From Arenicellales bacterium (GTDB taxonomy: Bacteria > Pseudomonadota > Gammaproteobacteria > Arenicellales > JAJDZL01): a stretch of 64,000 nt of DNA. The notes beneath the pieces are model-generated. The model had not been told where the DNA came from and did no database searches. It saw only the letters and a list, made by a program, of their open reading frames with translations. The first letter of the stretch is position 1, and every line of letters begins with the position of its first letter. A program made the position numbers and the translations under genes. Location: the NCBI GenBank assembly GCA_951813075.1, contig OX638343.1:2663999-2727998 (forward strand), given 5' to 3'. Of this stretch, positions 39,208-49,350 are shown one piece after another.

Positions 39208-40278
39208 TCAGAAATCTCGACTGACCGCAAACTCTACTAACTTGAAAAGTACATCCTTACAGGCTGAATCTGGCAGAAATTCGAGTTTCTGCATTGCACT
39301 GTCCCGGTACTTACAGGCAAGGCTGACAGTATATTCAAGTGCGCCAGTTGAGGCAACAATCTCACATACCTGTACTACTTTTGATTCGTCTGGGTCATCA
39401 ATCGCGGATCGGATAAATTCTCTCTCTTGTGCATTGCAGTGGTCGCGCGCATAAATCAACGGTAGAGTCATCTTTCCTTCCATCAGATCGTCGCCAACTT
39501 CTTTGCCAATCGTCTCTGCGTCTCCAGCGTAGTCGAGATAGTCATCGATTAGCTGAAATGCCATACCCAGGTTGTATCCGAAATCCGCCATGTTGCTGCG
39601 AACGTCTTCAGATTGATGGGTAATGATCGCGCCTAACTGTGCGCCAGCCCAGAACAAGGGCGCGGTCTTGCGATCAATTGTGTCAAAGTAATCCTCTTCC
39701 CTGGTTTCATAGGCATGCATCTGCACAAGTTGCAGGACTTCTCCTTCAGAAACCTTTCGCATGGCGTGGGTCATGACTTCGAACACCTTGAGACTGCCAG
39801 CGGATACAAGCAGCTCAAATGCGCTTGTCGAGAAGTAGTCGCCCACAAGCACACTCGCAGGGTTGCCCCAAATGGACTTGGCGCTTGCGCGCCCGCGTCG
39901 CATGGTCGAATCATCCACAACGTCATCATGCAGCAGGGTGGCTACATGTATGAACTCAATAATTGTTGCAAGCATTATGTGATGAGGTCCCGGGTAGTCG
40001 AATGCGCGAGTACCCAAGAGCACGGTGATCGGGCGCATTTTCTTCCCGCCATGTTCAACGATGTGACGGCCGACTTCTTGAATTAGAGAAATATCGGAGT
40101 CCAATGCTTCAAGAACATAGTCCTGCATCGCATCCAGGTCTTCCTGAATGAACGAGTGGATCTGCTTTAGATCATTCCTGGAATTTTCGATCGCTGGCTG
40201 TGTGGTCACTTTATCATCGTCTGCTGTCATATTGCTATCCGCGCATGCGTCAGGAGTTTCAACAATTGAATTGGACAC
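39208..40278 (-). CDS. ispB: Octaprenyl diphosphate synthase-type polyprenyl synthetase
   Basis: A 356-residue trans-polyprenyl synthase that makes the quinone side chain. The first Asp-rich motif LLHDDVVDDSTMRRGR and the second LIDDYLDYAGD are present, along with the GGKKMRP substrate region. Compared with E. coli IspB (about 323) it has an extra N-terminal stretch of about 30 residues rich in Asp/Thr; an internal Met at residue 17 (or a later one) could be the true start. Chain length is inferred from family. Confidence 0.9.
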   Translation of the reverse strand: MSNSIVETPDACADSNMTADDDKVTTQPAIENSRNDLKQIHSFIQEDLDAMQDYVLEALDSDISLIQEVGRHIVEHGGKKMRPITVLLGTRAFDYPGPHHIMLATIIEFIHVATLLHDDVVDDSTMRRGRASAKSIWGNPASVLVGDYFSTSAFELLVSAGSLKVFEVMTHAMRKVSEGEVLQLVQMHAYETREEDYFDTIDRKTAPLFWAGAQLGAIITHQSEDVRSNMADFGYNLGMAFQLIDDYLDYAGDAETIGKEVGDDLMEGKMTLPLIYARDHCNAQEREFIRSAIDDPDESKVVQVCEIVASTGALEYTVSLACKYRDSAMQKLEFLPDSACKDVLFKLVEFAVSRDF

Positions 40279-40417
40279 GATTGAAATTGGGAAGTTGCAG
40301 TTAATTTGGATGCAATTGAAATTTTACAGGAAATTCCAGCCGAGATAATTTTGCAATAGCTGCGCTAGGAATGAAGTCAGGTGGGACAGATTTGAGCAGC
40401 TAAACTGTCGAGTGAAT

Positions 40418-41344
40418 TCAGACGGTGTTTGCGGAGTTTCTTTCCCAGAAGATCTCATCGTTGTAGCCTTGAATTCCTGAATCGCTTTCAGCAATGCGAA
40501 TTCTTTTCAATGCCCAGCAAAGGTAGTCTTGATTGCAGTCGACACCAAACCACCTTCTTCCCAACTTGGTGGCGACCGAAGCGGTGGTACCGCTGCCTAG
40601 AAATGGATCAAAAACGAAATCATTCTCTTTTGAACTGGCAAGCATGAGCTTTGCGATCAGTTTCTCGGGCTTTTGAGTCGGATGATCTGTGTTTTCCCGC
40701 ATAGACCAAAATGGAACGGTAATGTCAGTCCAGATGTTGGATGGAAAGGTCAGGCGAAACTTCCCGTTTTCCTCCTCCAACCAGTCTTTTGGTTCACCGT
40801 TAGTCCTGTAGGGTGCGATAACTTTTCGCTTCAGCCGTACTGCCTGGGCATTGAAGAAATAATTGTCGGAATTTGTGCAAAACCAAATGTCTTCCGAATT
40901 ATTTTTCCAGTTTGATCGTGCGCCACGTCCTTTCTCTCTTTCCCAAGTGATACGGTTGTGTACGTTGAATTTTGATTGCAGTATCGGTCCGATCAGGACC
41001 GAAGTACGCCATTCTGAACAGACGTATACCGTAGCATCGGGTTTTAACGTTGACATGAGGACATCCAATAGACTTTCAAACCATGTCTGGTATTGCGCGC
41101 CACTTCGATTCTTGAACTTGGTGCCATGATAGTCTTTGCTGAGATTGTAGGGTGGGTCCAAGATTAAAAGGTCGACGAATTGTTTCGGTAGATATGAGAT
41201 GAGTTCGAAAATATCGCCCTGTGCGACTCGGTTTGAGATTTGCTCGATGGACATCCGGGTGTTGGGCTTCAGTATCTCACCAGACAACTCGACGAGTTCC
41301 TGCTTGGAGCAGGTGAGGGTGCGATTTCGAGGCGTTTTTTTCAT
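40418..41344 (-). CDS. Orphan beta-class DNA methyltransferase
   Basis: A 308-residue amino-methyltransferase. The catalytic motif DPPYN (63-67) comes before the AdoMet motif DPFLGSGTT (about 250), the order of the beta class. DPPYN is usual for N6-adenine enzymes, with N4-cytosine possible. The target-recognition region lies between the two motifs. No restriction endonuclease gene is adjacent, so it is probably an epigenetic or housekeeping enzyme. The target site cannot be read from the sequence. Confidence 0.88.
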   Translation of the reverse strand: MKKTPRNRTLTCSKQELVELSGEILKPNTRMSIEQISNRVAQGDIFELISYLPKQFVDLLILDPPYNLSKDYHGTKFKNRSGAQYQTWFESLLDVLMSTLKPDATVYVCSEWRTSVLIGPILQSKFNVHNRITWEREKGRGARSNWKNNSEDIWFCTNSDNYFFNAQAVRLKRKVIAPYRTNGEPKDWLEEENGKFRLTFPSNIWTDITVPFWSMRENTDHPTQKPEKLIAKLMLASSKENDFVFDPFLGSGTTASVATKLGRRWFGVDCNQDYLCWALKRIRIAESDSGIQGYNDEIFWERNSANTV

Positions 41345-41374
41345 AGCATCAGATTGTTGATGCGCAGGTCAAGA

Positions 41375-41971
41375 TCAGGTCGGAACGCGGCGGTGAAACG
41401 CTTCGATCAAAGTTCCTTTGTCCATGTATTCGAGTTCTCCGCCCAACGGGAGCCCGCGCGCCAATCGGGTAATTTTCAATCCACGTTCGGCGATCAGTTC
41501 CGATAGGTAATCAGCCGTTGCATCACCTTCCAGTGTGATATTCATCGCCAGAATTACCTCATTTACAGGATTGGTCTGTAAAACTTCAAGCAGTTCATCA
41601 ATGTTCAGGTCATCAGGACCGATTCCGTCCATAGGTGAGATTTTCCCCATTAAGACGAAGTACAAGCCACGGTATACACCAGCCTCCTCAAATGAGTTCA
41701 GGTCAGCAGGTGTCTCAACGACGCAGATCTGTGATCGATCCCGTGCTGGAGAATTGCAGATATTGCAGACCGGCGACTCACTGAAGTTATTGCACTGGTT
41801 ACAGTGACGCACCGACTCGACAGCATTGTGCAACGCGTTGGCAATATCTGATGCGCCTTTGCGGTCGCGCGCCAATAACTGGAATACAAATCTTTGAGCT
41901 GTTTTGGGCCCTACGCCCGGCAAGCGGCGGAGGGCTTTGGTCAGATCATCGACTGCTTTTGCAACAGCCAT
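41375..41971 (-). CDS. recR: Recombination mediator RecR
   Basis: A 198-residue protein of normal RecR length: N-terminal helix-hairpin-helix (RRLPGVGPKTAQR), the C4 zinc finger CNQCNNFSESPVCNIC (about 57-72), the TOPRIM core (ICVVETPADLNSFE) and a C-terminal Walker-B-like end. It works with RecO/RecF to load RecA. It is the last gene of the dnaX-ybaB-recR block. Confidence 0.96.
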   Translation of the reverse strand: MAVAKAVDDLTKALRRLPGVGPKTAQRFVFQLLARDRKGASDIANALHNAVESVRHCNQCNNFSESPVCNICNSPARDRSQICVVETPADLNSFEEAGVYRGLYFVLMGKISPMDGIGPDDLNIDELLEVLQTNPVNEVILAMNITLEGDATADYLSELIAERGLKITRLARGLPLGGELEYMDKGTLIEAFHRRVPT

Positions 41972-41992
41972 GTCAGCAGGACGATCCGGTGG

Positions 41993-42313
41993 CTACAAGG
42001 GAAAATCCCGAGGGTTGAAAGGAATTCCAGAGGCAATGTTTGAAATTTGTTCTTCATTCATTTGTTCGACGCGTTTGACCGCGTCATTGATGGCGCCGGC
42101 AATCAGGTCTTCAAGTACCTCGCAATCACCTTGCATCAGTGATGGGTCAATCTGCACGTCAATCGCGTCGAATCGTCCCGTGAGAACAACTTTGACCTGT
42201 CCTGCACCTGCAACACCGGTTACTCTCTGTTTATGCATCTCATTCTGCGCTTTCTTCATCTGCGCCTGAATTTTGGATGTCTGCTTCAGTAGCTCTTTGA
42301 ATTCCTCTGTCAT
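41993..42313 (-). CDS. ybaB: YbaB/EbfC nucleoid-associated protein
   Basis: The ATG at 42313 (after GGGGAT) gives 106 residues beginning MTEEFKELLKQTSKIQ, the usual YbaB start; the frame is open further upstream but would add 21 unlike residues. The long N-terminal helix, the VKVVLTGRFDAIDVQIDPSL strand region and the C-terminal helix are typical. It forms DNA-binding dimers and lies between dnaX and recR as in most bacteria. Confidence 0.94.
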   Translation of the reverse strand: MTEEFKELLKQTSKIQAQMKKAQNEMHKQRVTGVAGAGQVKVVLTGRFDAIDVQIDPSLMQGDCEVLEDLIAGAINDAVKRVEQMNEEQISNIASGIPFNPRDFPL

Positions 42314-42347
42314 TCCATATCCCCGTTTCAACTGAACATGTCTGTCT

Positions 42348-44009
42348 TCATTCCTGTTTCGGCGTGACCTCTTCAAGTTTTGCGCCGAATTCCTCCATCA
42401 AGAGCATGGGCAATTCTTCGCCGACGATGATTTGCCGTGCTTCCGAAACTCGATTTGAATGTTCCCGCTCCTGTTTCTGTTTGAGCGTCTCGTTTTCGCT
42501 TGCACCTTTTTCAACAATCAGTTCGATGCTTTCTTTGGTACTCTCGCGCAAAATTGCTTCAAGATTGGTTCGGTTTTCCGGACGATCCATCGCAACGGAA
42601 CTTGTGTCAGGCGCGTTGACGATTATAGTATTCCCTGAGCGGGACTTGAATGACAGATTTTGAGCGTACAGTTTAGTTGGCCCATTAAGGTTGCTTGCGT
42701 TTGCCAGAAAATCAAGCCAATCATCTGAAGTCTGAATATCCTTGGACGGAGTGGCTGGGGGATCATTCTGACTCCCGGATTCTGGAGGAATCGCCTCAGA
42801 TTTTGTCGTCGATTCAGTTGCTGGCGGTGCGCTGGGCGCAATAACTGAGCCGTGTGAGGTAACAGGAGCCTTTGATTGCGCAGGCGGAGACTGCTGCCGG
42901 CTTTTTCGATGTTTAGGTGAGCCCGAGTCCGGATGGAAGGCGAGCATTCTCATCAGCACCATTTCAAATCCGGTTTGAGGATTTGGTGCTAGCGGCAGGT
43001 CTCGTTTGCCGAGCAATCCAATCTGATAGTAGAGTTGAGTCTCTTCTTTTGAAAGTTGAGATTCGAGTTGTTTTATCTCATTGATATTGTCAGCTCGCTC
43101 TGTGACTATCTGAGGTGTGAATTTGAACAGACTGAGTTCGTGTAGTTTAAGCAGGATATCATCTAATGCGCTTTCGTAATTGATAGACTGTTCTGACATT
43201 CTGGCAGTGATTTCGAGCATCTTATCAGGATCCTGATTTGCTATTGCTGTCAGTAGATCAAACAGAAAATCCTGCGACAGCATTCCGAGCATTTCGCGTA
43301 CTGACGCTGCTTTAAGATTTCCATGTGTATAGGAAATCGCCTGATCGAGAATACTAAGCCCGTCACGCATGCTACCTCGCGATTGTCGGGCGATACTGTT
43401 GACGGCATCATCCGTGAACTCGATTTTTTCCTGCTGCAAAATCTTGGTCATCTGAGTGCTGATTTCGTTTGAATCCATAGCCCTGAGATTGAACTGGATG
43501 CAGCGCGACAAGACTGTTACCGGCAACTTTTGTGGATCAGTAGTCGCCATCAGGAATTTCACATGTTCCGGCGGTTCTTCCAGAGTTTTCAATAGAGCAT
43601 TGAAACTGTGGCCGGACAACATGTGAATCTCGTCGATCAGATAAACCTTGAAACGACCAGAAGTTGCCCGGTATGGGACATTGTCCAGCAGTGCGCGAGT
43701 ATCTTCCACTTTGGTTCTTGAGGCGGCGTCCACCTCAATCAGATCGATAAACCTGCCCTCGTCAATCTCATTACACGCGTTGCACTCGTTACACGGCGTG
43801 GAACTGACACCTGATTCGCAGTTCAGTGCCTTGGCGAGAATTCTGGCCAGAGTCGTCTTGCCGACGCCACGGGTTCCTGCAAAGAGATAGGCATGGTGCA
43901 GTCGTTCGTTATCGAGTGCGTGCTTGAGCGTTCGCACCACGTGCTCCTGCCCGACGATCTCCTCGAAATTTCGCGGTCGCCATTTTCTGGCTAAGACTAG
44001 ATAACTCAC
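42348..44009 (-). CDS. dnaX: DNA polymerase III subunit tau
   Basis: A 553-residue clamp-loader ATPase: Walker A GTRGVGKT (about 45-52), zinc-binding CNECNACNE after it, DEXH-like DEIHMLS, and the sensor region STQMTKIL. A Pro/Ser/Gln linker (about 365-415) leads to the C-terminal tau part. I see no A6G slippery heptamer, so gamma may not be made by the E. coli frameshift. The ffs RNA gene lies just upstream. Confidence 0.95.
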   Translation of the reverse strand: MSYLVLARKWRPRNFEEIVGQEHVVRTLKHALDNERLHHAYLFAGTRGVGKTTLARILAKALNCESGVSSTPCNECNACNEIDEGRFIDLIEVDAASRTKVEDTRALLDNVPYRATSGRFKVYLIDEIHMLSGHSFNALLKTLEEPPEHVKFLMATTDPQKLPVTVLSRCIQFNLRAMDSNEISTQMTKILQQEKIEFTDDAVNSIARQSRGSMRDGLSILDQAISYTHGNLKAASVREMLGMLSQDFLFDLLTAIANQDPDKMLEITARMSEQSINYESALDDILLKLHELSLFKFTPQIVTERADNINEIKQLESQLSKEETQLYYQIGLLGKRDLPLAPNPQTGFEMVLMRMLAFHPDSGSPKHRKSRQQSPPAQSKAPVTSHGSVIAPSAPPATESTTKSEAIPPESGSQNDPPATPSKDIQTSDDWLDFLANASNLNGPTKLYAQNLSFKSRSGNTIIVNAPDTSSVAMDRPENRTNLEAILRESTKESIELIVEKGASENETLKQKQEREHSNRVSEARQIIVGEELPMLLMEEFGAKLEEVTPKQE

Positions 44010-44062
44010 TTCTGACTCAGAATGAAATCAGTAATACTCCCCAATATGAGAATGATATGGGC

Positions 44063-44175
44063 GGCGGTTACGACTCGCTGGAATTCAGTACCCGCATCAG
44101 CTGCTACGGCTGCTTCCTTCCGGACCTGACCGGGTTCACAACCTATCGTCACTGTAGTAGCGAACCGTATCCGCC
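44063..44175 (-). ncRNA. ffs: Signal recognition particle 4.5S RNA
   Basis: About 113 bases on the reverse strand. The core GGTCAGGTCCGGAAGGAAGC is identical to the conserved SRP RNA apical domain. The ends pair (GGCGG...CCGCC with a further 10 pairs), closing the long hairpin. It binds Ffh for membrane targeting. It sits in front of dnaX, a common place in gammaproteobacteria. Exact ends are from base pairing. Confidence 0.93.
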
Positions 44176-44439
44176 ATATTAATACAGATAACTAATATCG
44201 GTATTCCAAAAGCATTATAGGGAAAAATAGAGCTACTTCGGTACCGACTATCTGGCTCGTGCTGATTATCCGAGCTGGAGAAAACCAAGATTTGTCCCCG
44301 CAGATGACGCGGATAATGGTTTGACAGACAGAGGTCAATTTCACCAAAATTGTGCACCGTTCGAAAGTGCAACCTTCGCGATGTCTGTTACAATTAAAGC
44401 AAAATAATCATTACTCCTGCAGACCATTCAGAAACCCCA

Positions 44440-46191
44440 GTGCCAGGTAAAATTCCATCAGAATTCATACAGGAGCTCCTCGCCCGAGTTGACATTGTAG
44501 ATGTCATAAATTCCCGGGTACCGCTGACCAAATCCGGACGCGAATACAAAGCGTGCTGTCCGTTTCACAATGAACGTACTCCGTCGTTCTATGTGAGTCC
44601 CCAAAAGCAGTTCTATCATTGTTTCGGTTGCGGTGAGAGCGGGACTGCTGTCTCGTTTTTAATTAAATATGGCAATTTGCAGTTCCGAGAGGCAATTGAG
44701 GATCTGGCTTCGGCGGTTGGTATGGAAGTTCCCGTCAGTCAGCAAGGACGACCGGTCAGTGGAGATTTTGAACGTCTGCTGGAACTGATGTCCAAGGTTC
44801 AAGCTGTTTACAAAAACGAACTACATCGTTCCGAAAATCCTGTTCCACGGGATTATCTGAAAGGGCGAGGCATTACTCGCGAATCCTCACTTAAATTTGG
44901 GATTGGATATTCACCTGACGAGTGGGATTTTCTTCTTAATAAATTTGGCAAGAATGATTTCGATCGTACCCTGCTTGATAAGGCCGGTTTGATAGTCAAG
45001 AATGATAAAGGGGGATACTACGATCGTTTTCGAGGTCGGATCATGTTTCCGATCGAAGACCGGCGTGGGCGCGTCATCGCGTTCGGAGGTCGTGTGATCG
45101 GATCAGGCGAACCGAAGTACCTGAATTCACCGGAAACCACACTTTTCAAGAAAAGCAATGAACTATTCGGTCTGTCAGCAGCACTGACACCCGTTCGGAA
45201 AGCTGGGAAGGTGCTGATTGTCGAGGGCTATACCGATGTGGTGGGTCTGGCACAAGGTGGCGTGGAATATGCTGTAGCCACTTTGGGTACAGCAACCACT
45301 CCGTATCACGCTCGAGAACTTTTTCGCGCTGCAAAAGAGCTCGTTTTCTGCTTTGATGGCGACAATGCAGGGCGCAATGCGGCCTGGCGTGCAATGGAAT
45401 CAGTGCTTCCGATGATGTACGACGGCAAACTAGTGAGTTTTGTATTTCTACCGCAGGGGCAGGATCCCGACTCCATGATCAAGGAAGAGGGGAAGGATGC
45501 ATTCGAGGACCGAATCCAAAAAGGAAAGCCGATTGCAGATTTCATATTTGCCGAACTCGAAAGCAGGACCGATATGAACCGTCATGAGGGAAAGGCAAAT
45601 TTAATTGAGGATTTCAAACCCATTTATTCCAGTATGCCAGATTCTTCCATACGCGAGCTGATGGTGAGTGATTTGATCGAGAAAACGGGGTTGAGCGAAA
45701 GCTTTATTCACTCCAGACTTTCGCATCACTCAACTCATCGCGGTCCGCAGCGAAGTGTGCCGAAAACTACTCGAACTGGTTCGCTGGATCTTGCATCAAA
45801 AGCACTCGCAGTACTCGTACAAAATCCCAGTTTCGGATGGTCGCGAACAGGTCTGCGTGAGTTAGAGATCCTTAAAGATCCCAATGTCAGGCTGTTGGTT
45901 GAAGTGATAGGGTTTTTGAAAGAGCATCCAAATATCAATACTGCTGCGCTGGTTGAAAATTTCAGGGAGTCCGAGCACTTTGATACTTTGCAGAAATTCG
46001 CGGAACTTGAGCACAATGTAGCCCTCGTCAGCCTGGAAGGTGAATTCGAGGGAATGATTGAGAAGTTATATCAGCGTGTAGCCGACGAAAAGAGAAGAAA
46101 CCTGACTCAGAAATCCGACATGACGCCTGACGATCTGAAGAGATTGCAGGAGAGTCTTGAAATCAGACATTTGTCTGGAAGCAAACACTAA
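44440..46191 (+). CDS. dnaG: DNA primase
   Basis: A 583-residue primase beginning at GTG 44440. The CHC2 zinc finger (CPFHNERTPSF...HCFGCG, about 41-65) is followed by the TOPRIM core (LIVEGYTDVVGL and CFDGDNAGRNAA) and a C-terminal DnaB-interacting region. It makes RNA primers for replication. The usual rpsU and rpoD neighbours are absent. Confidence 0.96.
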   Translation: MPGKIPSEFIQELLARVDIVDVINSRVPLTKSGREYKACCPFHNERTPSFYVSPQKQFYHCFGCGESGTAVSFLIKYGNLQFREAIEDLASAVGMEVPVSQQGRPVSGDFERLLELMSKVQAVYKNELHRSENPVPRDYLKGRGITRESSLKFGIGYSPDEWDFLLNKFGKNDFDRTLLDKAGLIVKNDKGGYYDRFRGRIMFPIEDRRGRVIAFGGRVIGSGEPKYLNSPETTLFKKSNELFGLSAALTPVRKAGKVLIVEGYTDVVGLAQGGVEYAVATLGTATTPYHARELFRAAKELVFCFDGDNAGRNAAWRAMESVLPMMYDGKLVSFVFLPQGQDPDSMIKEEGKDAFEDRIQKGKPIADFIFAELESRTDMNRHEGKANLIEDFKPIYSSMPDSSIRELMVSDLIEKTGLSESFIHSRLSHHSTHRGPQRSVPKTTRTGSLDLASKALAVLVQNPSFGWSRTGLRELEILKDPNVRLLVEVIGFLKEHPNINTAALVENFRESEHFDTLQKFAELEHNVALVSLEGEFEGMIEKLYQRVADEKRRNLTQKSDMTPDDLKRLQESLEIRHLSGSKH

Positions 46192-46642
46192 AGTGCAGTC
46201 CGAATTGCCAGAATTTGTGTCTCGTCCAAGAATTAGTTACCAATGTATAAGATTGAAGTTACGGAAGTTCTGAATCGACTGACCTTGCTCGTGTTTTCCT
46301 CGGGAGATTATCGATTGCTGGAAAGTCAACCGGTATAAGAGTTTGAGAATAGCGTCAAAATTTTCAGCTCAATAAAATCCCATCGAAACGACACTTCCAG
46401 CGAGTGTGCTGGGTTCGGGAACTAGCGATTTGTTCGCCACTAACACATTTTTGCACTGCGAAAACACCATCGGGTTCTCTTGATGGTTGAAAATTAACCG
46501 CTCCCGATAAATTGAACATGTAGTTGTCTCGCTGAATGAGAAAGTATCGAAAATCTCTCCAGTCGTATTGGGCCCAGAATTCGAATTTTTCAGATATATA
46601 ATCAAATTCAGTTATTTGAACGAAAAAGGAGAATGTATCAAC
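46192..46642. other. Intergenic region before livK
   Basis: About 450 AT-rich bases with no supported gene. A 78-codon minus-strand ORF contains VPEPSTLAG by chance (see rejected items). The livK promoter must be here but no clear -35/-10 pair stands out. Confidence 0.4.
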
Positions 46643-47863
46643 ATGATTATGACGAAAAATTCAAAAGGGCTGATAGCGGTGGCATTGGTGTTTTGCATGT
46701 CGTCTTTTGCACAAACCGCATACAGCGCAGATTCCGTAAAAGTCGGATTTCTAGCTGGATTTACCGGTCCGATCGAAACGCTCACGCCAGGTATCGAAGG
46801 CGGTGCCAAATTAGCTGTAAGTTCTATTGCATCTCAAGGTGGATTGCTTGGAGGCATGGCGATTGAAGTGGCTTCAGGCGATACTGCTTGTGTTGATGCC
46901 AATCAGGCGACAGATTCTGCTGACCGGTTGGTGAACTCAGACGGCGTCGTCGCAATCGTCGGTGCACTCTGTTCCGGATCGACGATTGCCGCAGCTAACA
47001 ACGTTGCCATTCCTGCCGGCGTGGTGATGGTGTCGCCCGCATCAACCAGCCCGACAATTAGCGCGATGGAAGACAACGATTTGGTGTTCAGAACGGTTCC
47101 TTCAGATTCGTTTCAGGGTGAATCATTGGCGAAACTATTGCTGAGCAAAGGCATTAACAATATCGCTGTGACCTATATCAACAATGATTATGGCAAGGGA
47201 TTTGCTGATGCGTTATCAAATTCCTATACCAGCATGGGCGGTACCGTCGCCGCAAGTGAAGCCCACGAAGACGGCAAGGCGGACTACCGACCAGAAATCG
47301 GCGCTTTGGCCGCAACCGGAGCGGAGCATCTGGTTGTGCTCGGCTACGCCGATGGTGCTGGACAGACCATTATTCGGCAGGCGATCGAGAGCGGGGATTT
47401 TTCCAACTTTGTCGGTGGTGATGGAATGGCCAGTGACTCCCTGATCAATGGCGTTGGCGCAGATGCGCTTGAAGGGATGATTATCACACGACCCGGTTCG
47501 CCAGCCGGCGCCGGAATCGATCAGTTCACCGCGTTGCGCGAAGCGGCTGGGATGGCAGAAGTAGTCTATGATGCCCAGGCTTTCGATGCAATGTTTCTGC
47601 TGGCACTTGCGATGCAGCAAAAAGGGTCCGCCAGTGCTGATGGCATGCCAGCGGCTCTTCGATCCGTATCCAGCCCGCCCGGAATGGTTATCCATCCTGG
47701 AGATTGGGCGAAAGCTGTGAATGCACTAGCCGAAGGTCAGGACATCAACTACGAGGGTGCCGGTGGCAGTCTTGACTTTGATGACAATGGAGACGTTGCT
47801 GGACTGATCGTAGAAATTTCTGTTCAGGATGGACAACTCGTTGAAATCGGCGAGATCAAATAA
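46643..47863 (+). CDS. livK: Branched-chain amino acid-type ABC substrate-binding protein
   Basis: From ATG 46643, with GGAG 11 bases upstream, the product has 406 residues (the frame is open further upstream but that part is not protein-like). A signal peptide (KGLIAVALVFCMSSFAQTAYSA) is cut near residue 30. The mature part has the LivJ/AmiC periplasmic fold, with VGALCSGSTIAAANN and SPASTSPTI as binding-cleft strands. The ligand may be a branched-chain amino acid, amide or urea. Its permease genes lie on the other strand, end to end with it. Confidence 0.88.
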   Translation: MIMTKNSKGLIAVALVFCMSSFAQTAYSADSVKVGFLAGFTGPIETLTPGIEGGAKLAVSSIASQGGLLGGMAIEVASGDTACVDANQATDSADRLVNSDGVVAIVGALCSGSTIAAANNVAIPAGVVMVSPASTSPTISAMEDNDLVFRTVPSDSFQGESLAKLLLSKGINNIAVTYINNDYGKGFADALSNSYTSMGGTVAASEAHEDGKADYRPEIGALAATGAEHLVVLGYADGAGQTIIRQAIESGDFSNFVGGDGMASDSLINGVGADALEGMIITRPGSPAGAGIDQFTALREAAGMAEVVYDAQAFDAMFLLALAMQQKGSASADGMPAALRSVSSPPGMVIHPGDWAKAVNALAEGQDINYEGAGGSLDFDDNGDVAGLIVEISVQDGQLVEIGEIK

Positions 47864-47897
47864 ATTTACGAATTTTTCAGATAAATTCAAAGTTTAA

Positions 47898-47931
47898 GGG
47901 GTGGAATCAGTTGTTCTGCCCCTCTTTTTTT
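47898..47931 (+). terminator. Rho-independent terminator after livK
   Basis: A 9-base-pair stem (GGGGTGGAA with TTCTGCCCC, including two G-U pairs) with a 7-base loop is followed by CTTTTTTT. It lies 35 bases after the livK stop. Confidence 0.8.
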
Positions 47932-48069
47932 ACGCGGCAAGAATCCTGAATTAGAATTCTTGTTCGATCTGGATCAGAACAAAACAAGGTGACGAAGAAA
48001 GGTGCGCATTTGAAAGGTAGTTTGTCGTCTCGATTCCCAAGAAATCCGATACTCTGGTGACGACTGGCC

Positions 48070-49335
48070 TTAGGAAACCTTGATTCTGCGTTCTGGCAAT
48101 AGTCCCTGCGGCGCAAATCTGAGTGTCAACGTAATTGTCAGACCGATCACAAAGACCCTTGACTGAAGCGCACGGGTTGTCAGGTCAGCTGGTGGCTCCC
48201 AGCCAAACAAAAGTGAGCCATAGTGTGCCGCGTAGTCGAATACAAATAGCGTAAGCGGCTCGGACATGACCCAGATTATGTAAACTGCGATCGCTCCGAA
48301 AATTGCACCTGCATTGTTTCCGGCTCCACCGAGCAAAACCATCACCCAAATCAGGAATGTATGTTTAAGTGGCGTAAATCCGGAAGGATCGAAAATTCTG
48401 TTGAACGAGACTAGTGCGGCGCCGCCAAATCCGATCAGACCTGACCCCAGTACAAAAATTTGCAAGCGTCGAAGATTGACGTTTTTGCCCATTGCTTCCG
48501 CTGCAATATCATTGTCGCGGATCGCTCGCATCATTCTTCCCCACGGTGCTTGGTAAGCGCGTTGAAGTAAGACAAAAATTACCGCGACCAAGACTGCAGT
48601 CAAGCTGAGGTACGCCGCGCGTGCGGTGATAAATCCAAGTTCATTCGGAGTGGGTACCGGCCAAGGCAGGGGAGAGACAGTCAATGTACCGCGCGTCAGC
48701 CAATCTGCGTTTTTCAGTATGTGTTTGATAATTTCCGCAAAACCAAGCGTGGCGATAGCGAGGTAGTCGCTTCTGAGTCCCAGGCACGCTCTTCCAATCC
48801 AGTAGGCTACAAACGCAGCCGCAATTCCCCCCACAATCCAGCCGACGAAGACAGGAAGCCCCAACCCGCCGATGAATCCGGCTTCTTTTTCGATCATACG
48901 GGCAATTGGGTCCAGGTTGCTGTTGAAAATAAAAAATGCGAAAACCAAGGCGACGAGGATGAGTGCGGTTTTGACTCTCTGACTGATTCCAATCCGATGC
49001 ATCTGACTTAATCCGAACAGTACCAGCGCGATTGTCGCAACCAGCAATGCAAACAGCGCGAGTGAGCGTGGTGCATCTGACTGCCAGAAGCTGTCGTTGA
49101 TGGGGAAGCTCAGAAACATAGTGATAAATCCGCCAACTGCTACAAATCCCATGATGCCGGCGTTGAACAAACCCGCGTATCCCCATTGGATCGTCAGTCC
49201 TAGCGCGATAATCGCGAAGCACGTTGCCTCAACCAGCATCCTGAGTGTGTAGGCTTGTCCGAATATTCCAAGAATGATCATCACTACGATGCCAACGATG
49301 GCGAATAGGACAATTTCTCTGCGATACTCGGTCAC
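48070..49335 (-). CDS. livM: Branched-chain amino acid-type ABC permease LivM
   Basis: A 421-residue inner-membrane permease with about ten hydrophobic segments. The conserved SDYLAIATLGFAEI and the MRAIRDNDIAAEAMG coupling loop contact the ATPases. It is longer than many LivM proteins owing to extra segments in the N-terminal half. Last gene of livG-livF-livH-livM. Confidence 0.9.
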   Translation of the reverse strand: MTEYRREIVLFAIVGIVVMIILGIFGQAYTLRMLVEATCFAIIALGLTIQWGYAGLFNAGIMGFVAVGGFITMFLSFPINDSFWQSDAPRSLALFALLVATIALVLFGLSQMHRIGISQRVKTALILVALVFAFFIFNSNLDPIARMIEKEAGFIGGLGLPVFVGWIVGGIAAAFVAYWIGRACLGLRSDYLAIATLGFAEIIKHILKNADWLTRGTLTVSPLPWPVPTPNELGFITARAAYLSLTAVLVAVIFVLLQRAYQAPWGRMMRAIRDNDIAAEAMGKNVNLRRLQIFVLGSGLIGFGGAALVSFNRIFDPSGFTPLKHTFLIWVMVLLGGAGNNAGAIFGAIAVYIIWVMSEPLTLFVFDYAAHYGSLLFGWEPPADLTTRALQSRVFVIGLTITLTLRFAPQGLLPERRIKVS

Positions 49336-49350
49336 GTCAAACTCCTTGCT

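Noticed and set aside
42348..44009. Programmed frameshift in dnaX for making gamma.
   Set aside because: No A6G slippery sequence was found; only a run of five A in the linker-coding part.
46369..46605. A 78-codon minus-strand ORF containing VPEPSTLAG, like a PEP-CTERM sorting signal.
   Set aside because: No signal peptide, no following hydrophobic segment with basic end, and no exosortase genes; the ORF sits in livK upstream DNA.
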